Source of the DNA: Paeniglutamicibacter antarcticus_C
Lineage (GTDB): Bacteria > Actinomycetota > Actinomycetes > Actinomycetales > Micrococcaceae
Reading direction: 5' to 3'
DNA: 64,000 bases
Assembly: GCF_039544305.1 (NCBI RefSeq)
Contig: NZ_BAABLK010000035.1
Coordinates: 1 to 64,000 of the forward strand
Made by a program: the position numbers and the translations under genes. The notes under the pieces were generated by a model that was not told the origin of the DNA, did no database searches, and was given only the letters and a program-made list of their open reading frames with translations. Below are positions 8,331-16,535 of the stretch, one piece after another (within the stretch, counting starts at the first letter, position 1; every line of letters begins with the position of its first letter).

Positions 8331-9440
8331 ATGCTTACATTGCCTGAATATCCGTGGAACGCCGTTGCCCCCTACCTTGCCCGTGCCGCCGAGCACGAAG
8401 GAGGGGCAGTGAACCTCTCCATCGGCACCCCGGTGGACCCCACGCCCCAGATCATCATGCAGGCACTGCGCGAGGCAGCCGATGCCCCCGGTTACCCCAC
8501 CACCAACGGCACCCCCGCGGTCCGCGAAGCGATCGTGCGCTGGTACGGGCGTCGACGCGACGTCCACGGGCTGGGACCGAACGATGTCATGCCGACGGTC
8601 GGGTCCAAGGAGCTGGTGGCCTGGCTGCCGCTGCTGCTGGGCCTGGGTGCCGGAGACCTGGTGGTCCGCCCGCTGGTTGCCTACCCCACCTACGACATCG
8701 GTGCTCGCCTGGCCGGTGCCGAATCCCTCGCCGCCGATTCGCTGGCGGACCTCTGCGAGTCGGATCGTGCGCGGGTCAAGCTCGTGTGGATCAATTCGCC
8801 GGGCAACCCCACCGGTGCCATCCGCGGTGCCGCGGAACTCAAGGTGCTTGTCGATGACGCCCGCTCCCTGGGCGCCGTCGTTGCATCGGATGAATGTTAC
8901 GCCGAACTTGGGTGGGGCGAACACGAAGCCGGGGTACCCAGCATCCTGCATGAATCCGTCTGTGGTGGCGACACCAACGACCTCTTGTCGGTATATTCGC
9001 TCTCTAAGCAATCGAATCTCGCCGGATACCGTGCGGCGTTCGTGGCAGGGGCCCCGAACTTGATGCCCTCGCTGATCAACAACCGCAAACACGCAGGAAT
9101 GATCGTGCCGGCTCCGGTGCAGGCGGCCATGGTTGCGGCGTTGGACGACGACGAGCACGTCAAAGCCCAAAAAAACGTGTATCGGGCGCGTCGCGAAGCG
9201 CTGATCCCGGCGCTTGGCGCCTTCGGGCTGCGCATCGAGGATTCGGCCGGAGGCCTCTACCTGTGGTGCACCGCCGATGAGGACTGCTGGATCACCATGG
9301 GCAAGCTGGCGGAACTGGGCATCGTTGCAGGACCCGGTGCCTTCTACGGCGAGGCCGCTGCAAAGCATGTACGCATCGCCCTGACCGAGAGCGATGAGCG
9401 GATCACCAGCGCCGTACAGCGGATGAACGCGGCTACCTGA
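8331..9440 (+). CDS. dapC: succinyldiaminopimelate aminotransferase DapC
   Basis: 369 aa. A class I/II PLP-dependent aminotransferase for N-succinyl-LL-2-amino-6-oxopimelate to succinyl-DAP in lysine/peptidoglycan synthesis. Features: start LPEYPWNAVAPYLARA, NLSIGTPVDPTP, YPTTNGTPAVREAI, the substrate/PLP loop INSPGNPTG, DECYAELGW, and the PLP lysine in SLSKQSNLAGYR (about K226). The start at ATG 8331 is 11 nt after the fdxA stop; a longer frame reaches into fdxA but is not family-like. dapD and dapE follow about 4 kb away, supporting the pathway role. Confidence 0.95.
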   Translation: MLTLPEYPWNAVAPYLARAAEHEGGAVNLSIGTPVDPTPQIIMQALREAADAPGYPTTNGTPAVREAIVRWYGRRRDVHGLGPNDVMPTVGSKELVAWLPLLLGLGAGDLVVRPLVAYPTYDIGARLAGAESLAADSLADLCESDRARVKLVWINSPGNPTGAIRGAAELKVLVDDARSLGAVVASDECYAELGWGEHEAGVPSILHESVCGGDTNDLLSVYSLSKQSNLAGYRAAFVAGAPNLMPSLINNRKHAGMIVPAPVQAAMVAALDDDEHVKAQKNVYRARREALIPALGAFGLRIEDSAGGLYLWCTADEDCWITMGKLAELGIVAGPGAFYGEAAAKHVRIALTESDERITSAVQRMNAAT

Positions 9441-9543
9441 TACACAAACGTGACAAACCAATTGGTGTCCAGAGCCTACTAAACGGTAGCGTGACAGTGA
9501 TTACTGACCATCGGATTCATCTGCATTCCGGTTAGGAGAGACA

Positions 9544-10827
9544 ATGACGGAAAACAATTCTGCTCAGCTCAGCTTCGGCGGCAACAACATAGAACTCCCT
9601 GTTGTGCCCGCGGTAGAAGGCAATAACGGCTTTAACATCGCGCCCCTGTTGAAAGAAACAGGAGCAGTGACTTACGACCCCGGCTTCATGAACACGGCAG
9701 CAACAAAGTCCGAGATCACGTACATCGATGGTGATGCAGGGATCCTGCGCTACCGCGGCTACCCGATCGAGCAGCTGGCGGAGAAGTCCAGTTTCCTGGA
9801 GACCAGCTACCTGCTGATCTACGGAAACCTTCCTACTCCCACCGAGTTGGAAGCGTTTGACCAGAAGATTCGCCACCATACGCTGTTGCACGAAGAGCTC
9901 AAGGGCTTCTTCGGCGGTTTCCCCCGCGACGCGCACCCGATGCCGGTTCTCTCCTCGGCCGTCACTGCGCTTTCGACCTGGTACCAGGACTCGTTGAATC
10001 CGTTCGATGACGAACAGGTCGAACTCTCGACCATCCGCCTGTTGGCCAAGATGCCCGTGCTTGCCGCCTACGCGCACAAGAAGTCCGTCGGACAGGCACT
10101 GCTCTACCCGGACAACTCGATGAACCTTGTCGAGAACTTCATGCGATTGAGCTTCGGCCTCGCCGCCGAGCCGTACGAAATGGATCCGGTCATCGTCAAG
10201 GCCCTGGACCAGCTGCTGATCCTGCACGCGGACCACGAGCAAAACTGTTCCACCGCCACCGTGCGCCTTGTCGGTTCCTCGAATGCGAACATGTTCGCTT
10301 CGGTCTCAGCGGGCATCAACGCACTCTCCGGGCCCGCCCACGGCGGTGCCAACGAGGCAGTCCTGAAGATGCTGCGCCAGATCCAGTCCGAGGGCATGAA
10401 GCCCGCTGATTTCATGGAGAAGGTCAAGAACAAGGAAGACGGGGTCCGGCTCATGGGCTTCGGGCACCGTGTCTACAAGAACTATGATCCGCGCGCCAAG
10501 ATCATCAAGTCCACCGCGCACGAGATCCTCTCCAAGCTCGGCGGAAACGACGAACTGCTGGACATCGCCATGTCCCTGGAAGAGCGCGCGCTCAACGATG
10601 ACTACTTCATCTCGCGCAAGCTCTACCCGAACGTGGACTTCTACACGGGCCTGATCTACAAGGCCATGGGTTTCCCAGAGAAGATGTTCACGGTGCTCTT
10701 CGCCATCGGGCGCCTGCCGGGCTGGATCGCCCAGTACCGCGAAATGCTCCAGGACCCGGATTTGAAGATCGGGCGTCCGCGCCAGCTCTACACCGGCGAG
10801 CCGGAACGCAACTACCCGAACCGCTAA
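9544..10827 (+). CDS. gltA: citrate synthase
   Basis: 427 aa, normal for type II (hexameric, Gram-negative-like) citrate synthase of actinobacteria. It condenses acetyl-CoA and oxaloacetate into citrate, the first TCA step. Catalytic residues visible: His266 in SGPAHGGANEAVL, His308 in GFGHRVYKNYDP, and Asp365 in NVDFYTGLIY. The N-terminal FMNTAATKSEITYIDGD segment is typical. The start has a good SD (TTAGGAGAGACA). It is followed by a large hairpin terminator; about 100 bp of free upstream space suggests its own promoter. Confidence 0.98.
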   Translation: MTENNSAQLSFGGNNIELPVVPAVEGNNGFNIAPLLKETGAVTYDPGFMNTAATKSEITYIDGDAGILRYRGYPIEQLAEKSSFLETSYLLIYGNLPTPTELEAFDQKIRHHTLLHEELKGFFGGFPRDAHPMPVLSSAVTALSTWYQDSLNPFDDEQVELSTIRLLAKMPVLAAYAHKKSVGQALLYPDNSMNLVENFMRLSFGLAAEPYEMDPVIVKALDQLLILHADHEQNCSTATVRLVGSSNANMFASVSAGINALSGPAHGGANEAVLKMLRQIQSEGMKPADFMEKVKNKEDGVRLMGFGHRVYKNYDPRAKIIKSTAHEILSKLGGNDELLDIAMSLEERALNDDYFISRKLYPNVDFYTGLIYKAMGFPEKMFTVLFAIGRLPGWIAQYREMLQDPDLKIGRPRQLYTGEPERNYPNR

Positions 10828-10897
10828 AACCTTCCGCGCATCGCCGCCGGGACGAGAAACCGTTCCGTGCGCCTTGTCCGGGGCAGCGACTTCCAAA

Positions 10898-10945
10898 GGG
10901 GACGGTGCCGTCGCAGGATTCAACTCCTGTGAGGGCACCGTCCCC
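10898..10945 (+). terminator. terminator after gltA
   Basis: 12-bp GC-rich stem (10898-10909 with 10934-10945) carrying an inner CAGGA/TCCTG hairpin. The run after it is C-rich rather than T-rich, so efficiency is uncertain. Confidence 0.6.
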
Positions 10946-11061
10946 CTTCGTTGTCCCGCCCCATTCCAGGGAGCCGGTATCCGTGGAAAAACGGTCCATT
11001 CCACGGGATCGGGTTTATCCTTGAAGTAGGCGAGGGAACAGAAAGAAGCGGGTGTGCCCTG

Positions 11062-11679
11062 ATGGTGAAGGATTCAGGTTCCGGCTGGAGCGTTTCGGCC
11101 GATACGCACAAAGAGATGTTGCTGGCGCTGTATATCAGGGATCTGGCAGCGATCGAGTCTTGCGGCAGTCCGAGCTTGGCTGCGTTGAGTCCCAAGGTGA
11201 AGCCGGCGTCGGAACACGAAATGGCCGGTCACTCGATCGGCGAGTTGCGCCAGGAGTGGCAGAGCTGGTGGGAACGCATCATTTCGGAAACCGACCAGGG
11301 CATCGATATCCACGAGGAACCGGATTTCGCGGACTTTTCCGATTCGCCAAGCCTCCAGCACCTCCTGCGTGCCCACTACGGCAGCGCCTATACCTGGACG
11401 CAGAACCGACTGGGGGAGTACCGGGACGTGTGCCTAGGCGACAGCAACGAGCTCGTGGCCAAGGTGGCGCAGCTGCTTGCCGTGCGCGAGTTGGAAGGGA
11501 CCTACACGGGGGACTTCCACCTGAAGCTGGTCGAACTGCCGTTGGCCGAACGCCGCGCCTGGTTCGTGGAACCGGACACCGTGATCCTCAGCCAGGAATT
11601 GATCAGGGATGCAACGCTGTTTCACAGCTACTTGCAACCCATCGTCGACCTGCTGTCCCAGGCCGTGGAAGGCCGCTAG
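11062..11679 (+). CDS. conserved hypothetical protein
   Basis: 205 aa from ATG 11062; the frame is open from 10951. No signal peptide or TM helix. It is acidic and helix-rich, with WQSWWERIISETDQGI followed by PDFADFSDSPSLQHLLRAHYGSAYTWTQNRL, and a C-terminal ILSQELIRDATLFHSYLQPIVDLL helix. I do not recognise a family beyond having seen similar proteins in Arthrobacter relatives. Its stop shares CTAG with the stop of the convergent membrane protein gene, leaving no spacer. SD is weak (AGAAAGAAG, about 13 nt away), so the start may be slightly different. Confidence 0.65.
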   Translation: MVKDSGSGWSVSADTHKEMLLALYIRDLAAIESCGSPSLAALSPKVKPASEHEMAGHSIGELRQEWQSWWERIISETDQGIDIHEEPDFADFSDSPSLQHLLRAHYGSAYTWTQNRLGEYRDVCLGDSNELVAKVAQLLAVRELEGTYTGDFHLKLVELPLAERRAWFVEPDTVILSQELIRDATLFHSYLQPIVDLLSQAVEGR

Positions 11680-12593
11680 CCCTTGGCGCCGGCCAACGTG
11701 ATAAGCACGTAGCCATCGTCTGTCGTTTGGGGCGCCCAGCGGCCCCCGGGCCTGTCCCAGACCAGTCCTGCATACGATACCGACTCGGTGTGGTGCTTTT
11801 CGGCGTTGGCCACGGCCCATTGGGCGATGGCCCAGCCTTGTTTGCCGCGTACCGGGATCCGTACGCGGTTTCCCTTCAGGATCTGTGCCTTCTTGCCCGT
11901 GGCATCTGCCAGGTCCGTGGCCACGGTCTTTAGCGAGCTTTCCCCTTGGGCCGGACGCAGCGTGCAATTCAGGGTCGAGGGGGACGCCCCGGTGAGTGCG
12001 GAAGCGAACGCCATGGCTTCTTCCTCGTGGGCCGCGTAAGCCAGCGGGAACCCCGAGCGCTGCACCTTTTGTGCCGCATCGGTCAGTGACATGGACTTGT
12101 AGTCAAAGGTGGAGAGTTCCTCGAAAAAGCGGTCCGAGGCGTAGAGCGGGTCGGAGACCTGGGCCTCGGTGCCCCAGCCCATGGAGGGTCGCTGCTGGAA
12201 CAACCCGCGCGAATCGGGGCCGGCGTTGTCGCCGTAGTCGATGTTGGTGAGCTTGGATTCCTGCATCGAGGTGGCGATCCCGATGGCGCCGGCACGGGTG
12301 GGCATCCCCCGGCGGGTGGCGACGGCGGCGATCAACGCGGCGTTTGAAGCCTGGTCGGGGGTCAAGGTGTGCAGCGTGGAACCAACCAGCGCAGTGCATT
12401 TTTGTTTTACGACCGGGGTATCCAAGCCGATGAAATTCACCGCGGCAAGGAGCGCCCCGCCAATGAGTGCAACGGCAAGCGTCAGGGCCAACAGGGTTCG
12501 GGCCCAGCGGCGGGTCCGCCGATGCCGGCCGTGTGCTTCCTCTGGCGCGGTGCCACCGAGCGAAAGCACACGTTGGTGTGCATCAATTGGCAT
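11676..12593 (-). CDS. membrane-anchored lysozyme-like cell-wall protein
   Basis: 305 aa. A cytoplasmic N-terminus rich in His/Arg, one TM anchor (about 33-52), then an extracytoplasmic region. Residues ~85-165 carry AIGIATSMQESKLTNIDYGD and SRGLFQQRPSMGWGT, a pattern shared with actinobacterial cell-wall proteins that have a lysozyme/transglycosylase-like module; Glu112 would be the catalytic candidate. Homologues are often labelled heavy metal transporter, but one TM segment and no metal motif do not support that. It overlaps the 3' end of dapD by 11 nt, hinting at co-expression with peptidoglycan-precursor synthesis. Enzymatic role is inference. Confidence 0.7.
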   Translation of the reverse strand: MPIDAHQRVLSLGGTAPEEAHGRHRRTRRWARTLLALTLAVALIGGALLAAVNFIGLDTPVVKQKCTALVGSTLHTLTPDQASNAALIAAVATRRGMPTRAGAIGIATSMQESKLTNIDYGDNAGPDSRGLFQQRPSMGWGTEAQVSDPLYASDRFFEELSTFDYKSMSLTDAAQKVQRSGFPLAYAAHEEEAMAFASALTGASPSTLNCTLRPAQGESSLKTVATDLADATGKKAQILKGNRVRIPVRGKQGWAIAQWAVANAEKHHTESVSYAGLVWDRPGGRWAPQTTDDGYVLITLAGAKG

Positions 12594-13545
12594 GAAGGGT
12601 GGCGTTCAGCTCGACGTGCTGTCCGGCGCGCGGGAGCGCCTCGACGGCGCCGGTGATGGAGTTGCGGCGGAAGAGCAGGTTGGGGACACCGGAGAGTTCA
12701 AGCGCCTTGACCACGCGGTCCCCGATCTGGACCCGGCTGCCGGCGGTGACATACAACCCGGCCTCGACCACCGAGTCGTCGCCGATGGAAATACCGACAC
12801 CGGAGTTCGCGCCCAGCAGGACCCTCCGGCCAATGGTGATTCGCTGCTTTCCGCCACCGGAGAGGGTACCCATGATCGAGGCACCGCCGCCCACATCTGA
12901 TCCGTCCCCGACCACGACCGAGGAGGAGATGCGTCCTTCGACCATCGAAACGCCAAGGGTTCCGGCGTTGAAGTTCACGAAACCCTCGTGCATCACGGTG
13001 GTACCGGGCGCCAAGTGCGCGCCGAGGCGGACGCGGCCGCCTTCGGCAATGCGGACACCGGTGGGAACGACGTAGTCGAGCATCCTGGGGAACTTGTCCA
13101 TCCCGTAGACGGTGAGGCTGCCGCGCGGTCGCAGGCGCAGGCGGGTGAGCTCGAAGTCGGCGACGGAACAGGGACCGAAGTTTGTCCACACGACGTTTTG
13201 CAGCAGGTCCAGGGCGCCATCGAGGTTGACGTTGTTCGGGGTCACCAGGCGGTGGGAAAGAAGGTGCAGGCGCAGCCAGATATCGGGGGCGTCGGCCGGG
13301 GCGACATCGAGGTTGATTTCCAGGGCGATGACCTTTTGGGTGGTCCCGCGCTGGGCATCGTTGCGTGCCGCGGCAGCCATGTCGCGCGCGATCTGCGGGG
13401 TGTCCTCCAAGGTGCCGAGCTTGGGATCCGGGAACCAGGCATCCAGTACCGCGCCCTCGGAATCGAAGGTGGCCAGGCCGTGGGCAGAGGCAATCCTGAG
13501 GTTTTGTGCGGAAGCAGGTGTCAGTGATGGATCTACCGGTGTCAT
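12583..13545 (-). CDS. dapD: tetrahydrodipicolinate N-succinyltransferase DapD
   Basis: 320 aa. It transfers succinyl from succinyl-CoA to tetrahydrodipicolinate in the lysine/DAP pathway. The C-terminal half is a left-handed beta-helix made of hexapeptide repeats (from about VRIAEGGRVRLGAHLAPG through VVGDGSDVGGGASIMGTLSG to NSGVGISIGDDSVVEAG), as in the actinobacterial DapD type. The N-terminal half binds substrate. Start ATG 13545 has no SD but lies 6 nt after TAGGAT, so it is probably leaderless. It is divergent from dapE across only 40 bp. Confidence 0.96.
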   Translation of the reverse strand: MTPVDPSLTPASAQNLRIASAHGLATFDSEGAVLDAWFPDPKLGTLEDTPQIARDMAAAARNDAQRGTTQKVIALEINLDVAPADAPDIWLRLHLLSHRLVTPNNVNLDGALDLLQNVVWTNFGPCSVADFELTRLRLRPRGSLTVYGMDKFPRMLDYVVPTGVRIAEGGRVRLGAHLAPGTTVMHEGFVNFNAGTLGVSMVEGRISSSVVVGDGSDVGGGASIMGTLSGGGKQRITIGRRVLLGANSGVGISIGDDSVVEAGLYVTAGSRVQIGDRVVKALELSGVPNLLFRRNSITGAVEALPRAGQHVELNATLHAN

Positions 13546-13551
13546 GAATCA

Positions 13552-13557
13552 ATCCTA
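13552..13557 (-). promoter_or_regulatory. -10 box of leaderless dapD
   Basis: TAGGAT on the minus strand, 6 nt before the dapD ATG. No SD. Confidence 0.5.
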
Positions 13558-13573
13558 GCGTGGCAACCCGAAC

Positions 13574-13579
13574 TAAACT
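13574..13579 (+). promoter_or_regulatory. -10 box of leaderless dapE
   Basis: TAAACT, 6 nt before the dapE GTG. No SD. It shares the 40-bp divergent spacer with the dapD promoter. Confidence 0.5.
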
Positions 13580-13585
13580 TGGATT

Positions 13586-14746
13586 GTGCAAAGCGAACCC
13601 AGCCCAGCGTCCGGTGCCAAAGCCGGCGCACCCATCGAACTCGATTTACACGGCGACGTGGCCGGGCTTGCCGCGGCCCTGATAAACATCGAATCCGTCT
13701 CGGGCAACGAGCGGGTACTGGCTGACGCGGTTGAGGCCGCATTGCGCGCGATCCCTTGGCTGGCGGTGCATCGCGACGGTGATGCGATCGTGGCACGTAC
13801 CGGGTTGGGGCGGAAGGAGAGGGTGGTGCTCGCTGGCCACCTGGACACCGTTCCGCTGCCCACCGCTGCCGGAGCCCGGGGGACGGTGCCGATTAGTTGG
13901 GAGGGCGAGATCCTCTATGGCCGCGGCGCAACGGACATGAAGGGCGGCGTTGCCGTGCAGCTTGCCCTGGCAGCCACGCTGGAGGATCCCAACAGGGACA
14001 TCACCTTCATATTTTACGACCACGAGGAAGTCGCAGCCCCGAAGTCCGGGCTTGGACGGCTCTTGCGCAACAGCCCGGAAATGCTGGCCGGGGACTTCGC
14101 GATCCTGCTCGAACCGACCAACGGGACGGTGGAGGGCGGCTGCAACGGCACCACTCGATATGCAGTGAACACGCACGGTGTCGCCGCGCACTCGGCACGG
14201 GCCTGGATGGGCACCAACGCCATACATGGTGCGGCCCGCGTCCTGCAGGTCTTGTCGGACTACGAGCCGCGGACCGTCGCGGTGGACGGCCTGGACTACC
14301 GGGAGTCATTGAACGCGGTGCGCATCAACGGCGGGATCGCCGGAAACGTGATTCCCGATGCCTGCGAAGTCGAGGTCAATTACCGTTTCGCCCCGGACAA
14401 GGACATCCAAGGTGCCGATGAACATGTCCTTGGGCTGTTCGAGGGCTTTGATGTGGTGCGCACCGACGGCGCAGGCGGTGCGCGTCCCGGGCTGCAGCAC
14501 CCGGCAGCTGCCTCATTTGTCGCCGCGGTGGGACGCGAACCGAAGCCGAAGTTCGGCTGGACCGATGTTGCCCGCTTCTCCGAGCTGGGTATTCCCGCGG
14601 TGAACTTCGGCCCGGGAGATCCCCTGCTGGCACATTCAGATGACGAACACGTCAGCCGAGCCGCGATCCACGAATCCCTGGACGCCCTGCGCCGCTGGCT
14701 GGGCGGGGAATCCACGACGTCGAGGTCCGCCGGGATTGCGCAGTAG
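13586..14746 (+). CDS. dapE: succinyl-diaminopimelate desuccinylase DapE
   Basis: 386 aa from GTG 13586. An M20-family metallohydrolase that releases succinate from N-succinyl-LL-DAP. Di-metal site residues: His in LAGHLDTVPLP, bridging Asp in GRGATDMKGG, catalytic Glu pair in YDHEEV, a Glu in LEPTNGTVEGGCNG, and the C-terminal His in LLAHSDDEHVS. The dimerisation domain contains AHSARAWMGTNAIH. Cytosolic. Divergent from dapD, and a GC-rich terminator follows. With dapC and dapD it supplies three consecutive steps of the succinylase branch. Confidence 0.96.
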   Translation: MQSEPSPASGAKAGAPIELDLHGDVAGLAAALINIESVSGNERVLADAVEAALRAIPWLAVHRDGDAIVARTGLGRKERVVLAGHLDTVPLPTAAGARGTVPISWEGEILYGRGATDMKGGVAVQLALAATLEDPNRDITFIFYDHEEVAAPKSGLGRLLRNSPEMLAGDFAILLEPTNGTVEGGCNGTTRYAVNTHGVAAHSARAWMGTNAIHGAARVLQVLSDYEPRTVAVDGLDYRESLNAVRINGGIAGNVIPDACEVEVNYRFAPDKDIQGADEHVLGLFEGFDVVRTDGAGGARPGLQHPAAASFVAAVGREPKPKFGWTDVARFSELGIPAVNFGPGDPLLAHSDDEHVSRAAIHESLDALRRWLGGESTTSRSAGIAQ

Positions 14747-14777
14747 CCATCCTTGGCTGACGCCGCGCCAAGAAAAT

Positions 14778-14831
14778 CCGGCCCGCACCCCCGTGCCTCG
14801 AATGATACGAGGTACCGGGGGTGCGGGCCGG
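14778..14831. terminator. bidirectional terminator between dapE and gluD
   Basis: Long stem (about 23 bp with one mismatch) around loop AATGATA (14801-14807); preceded by AAAA. It serves the convergent dapE and glu operons. Confidence 0.85.
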
Positions 14832-14868
14832 TCGGATTGGCTCCTGGGAGCAGCGCTGCGGAGCCCGG

Positions 14869-15771
14869 TTACTTCGGGGCATCCCCGGGCACCGCGGTTC
14901 CCACGTCCGCGACGACATTGGGCATCGCCGGGTCCTTCGGCGTCGCGGCGCTGACTCCGGAACTGCTCAGCCGGCGCGAGACGATCTCTGCCAACTTCGA
15001 GAGCCCGAAGTTGATCAGGATGAAGATGACGGCCGCAACCACGATTGCCTGGAGCACGTTCGAGTTGCCGGTGCCGATGAGCTTGGCGTTGAACAGCAGC
15101 TCGTTGTAGTTGATGATGTACCCCAGTGCGGAGTCCTTCAGGATCACGACGAACTGCCCGATCAGCGCCGGAAGCATGGCGATCAGCGCCTGCGGGATCT
15201 CGATGCTGCGCAACGACTGGCTGCGGGTCAGTCCGATGGCGATGCCCGCCTCGCGCTGGCCCTTGGGCAAGCCGAAGACACCCGAGCGGATCAGCTCGGC
15301 CACGACAGAGCCGTTGTACAACGTCAGTCCGACAACGACGGCAATGAACGGGGAATCACTCGGCGGGACGACCCCGGTACGCGCCAGGATGATCCACAGG
15401 AAGATCATCATCAACAGCACCGGAACGGCGCGGAAGAATTCCACCACGACGGAGCTGATCACGTTGATGACCCTGTTGGTCGAGAGCCGTCCGATGCCGA
15501 AGATGAAGCCGAAGACCAGAGAGGAGACGATGGCCACCGCGGCCGCCTTCAGGGTGTTCAGCAAACCCGGGAGAATGTAGAACTCCCAGATCGAACCCTT
15601 CCCGAAGACCGCCCACTTCTCGGCCGTCAACTGTCCGGCGTCGTTCATCACCTTGTACAGGTAGTAAACCAATGCCAGGGCAATCAGCACACCGATGATG
15701 TTCACGATCAGGACGCGACGCCGCGCCTTGGGCCCGGGTGCGTCAAAAAGTACGGATTCGGAAGCCTTCAT
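14869..15771 (-). CDS. gluD: glutamate ABC transporter permease GluD
   Basis: 300 aa. Second inner-membrane permease of the amino-acid uptake ABC system. A TM helix near residues 20-42, then the BPD_transp_1 domain with several TM helices. The EAA loop for ATPase contact is around EAGIAIGLTRSQSLRSIEIPQ. The VEFFRAVPVLLMMIFLW segment is typical of polar-amino-acid permeases. A hydrophilic tail with PKDPAMPNVVADVGT follows the last helix. It overlaps gluC by 4 nt (ATGA), so the two are translationally coupled. Confidence 0.93.
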   Translation of the reverse strand: MKASESVLFDAPGPKARRRVLIVNIIGVLIALALVYYLYKVMNDAGQLTAEKWAVFGKGSIWEFYILPGLLNTLKAAAVAIVSSLVFGFIFGIGRLSTNRVINVISSVVVEFFRAVPVLLMMIFLWIILARTGVVPPSDSPFIAVVVGLTLYNGSVVAELIRSGVFGLPKGQREAGIAIGLTRSQSLRSIEIPQALIAMLPALIGQFVVILKDSALGYIINYNELLFNAKLIGTGNSNVLQAIVVAAVIFILINFGLSKLAEIVSRRLSSSGVSAATPKDPAMPNVVADVGTAVPGDAPK

Positions 15772-16448
15772 CGTGCCACCGCCAACTTCTTGGAAAGGTA
15801 GGTCGTGAGCAGGCCGACCGGAATGACAACGATCACGAACATGACGGCCACGGTGAAGAAGATCAGCAGCCCGACGTCGGAGCGGATTTCGAGCATTTCC
15901 TTCATCACTCCCGAAATCTCCGTCACGGAGCCGGCGACGGCGACCGTGGTGTTCTTGATCAACGCGATCAGCACATTGCCCATCGGAGCGATGGCGCCGC
16001 GGAAAGCCTGGGGCAAAATGACCAGCTGGGCCGCCGGCAGGAAGCTCAACCCGATGGCGCGGGCTGCTTCAGCCTGGCCCAGGGGGACGGTATTGACACC
16101 CGATCGGATGGCTTCGCAGAAGAACGCCGCGTGGTAGATCGACAATCCGAGGATGGCGATCTGGAAGAAGTTCAGGTCGAAGTCCGAGCTGAACTGGATT
16201 TGGAAGACGCCGAAGAGCACCAGCACGCCGAAGGCCATGATGATCGTCAGCGGGGTGTTTCGGAAGATGTTCACGTATGCGGTCCCGAAGGCGCGGAAGC
16301 TCGGCACTGGCGAAATTCTCATCAACGCCAGGATCGTGCCCAACACGAACGAGGCGATGGCAGCCCAGAACGTCAGCTGGATGTTGCCCCAGAACGCGGA
16401 CAACATTGCTTCGCCGTACTGATCCCACAGTGAAAGGTAGCCTTGCAC
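15768..16448 (-). CDS. gluC: glutamate ABC transporter permease GluC
   Basis: 226 aa, the first permease. A hydrophobic protein of the HisM/polar amino acid family: N-terminal helix around MLSAFWGNIQLTFWAAIASF, RNTPLTIIMAF motif, and the EAA loop GQAEAARAIGLSFLPAAQLVILPQAFR for coupling to GluA. It lies 87 bp after gluB; that spacer holds a stable hairpin. The GluC/GluD heterodimer forms the membrane channel. Confidence 0.93.
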   Translation of the reverse strand: MQGYLSLWDQYGEAMLSAFWGNIQLTFWAAIASFVLGTILALMRISPVPSFRAFGTAYVNIFRNTPLTIIMAFGVLVLFGVFQIQFSSDFDLNFFQIAILGLSIYHAAFFCEAIRSGVNTVPLGQAEAARAIGLSFLPAAQLVILPQAFRGAIAPMGNVLIALIKNTTVAVAGSVTEISGVMKEMLEIRSDVGLLIFFTVAVMFVIVVIPVGLLTTYLSKKLAVAR

Positions 16449-16477
16449 GGCCTACTCCTTTGGGGTGCGGTTGGAAG

Positions 16478-16516
16478 GGGACCCATCCGGCACGGTGCCC
16501 GCGTCGGATGAGTCCC
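16478..16516 (-). ncRNA. intercistronic hairpin between gluB and gluC
   Basis: Arms 16478-16489 and 16505-16516 pair over 12 bp with one wobble, and the loop contains a smaller GGCAC/GTGCC hairpin. No T-run follows, so a 3'-stabilising or partially terminating RNA element that keeps binding protein in excess over the permeases is more likely than a full terminator (inference). Confidence 0.6.
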
Positions 16517-16535
16517 GCAATGAAACAGTCAACGA

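Noticed and set aside
8199..9461. 420-aa open frame on the minus strand opposite dapC
   Set aside because: Mirror frame of a GC-rich gene; no SD, no family features. The plus strand gives a complete aminotransferase.
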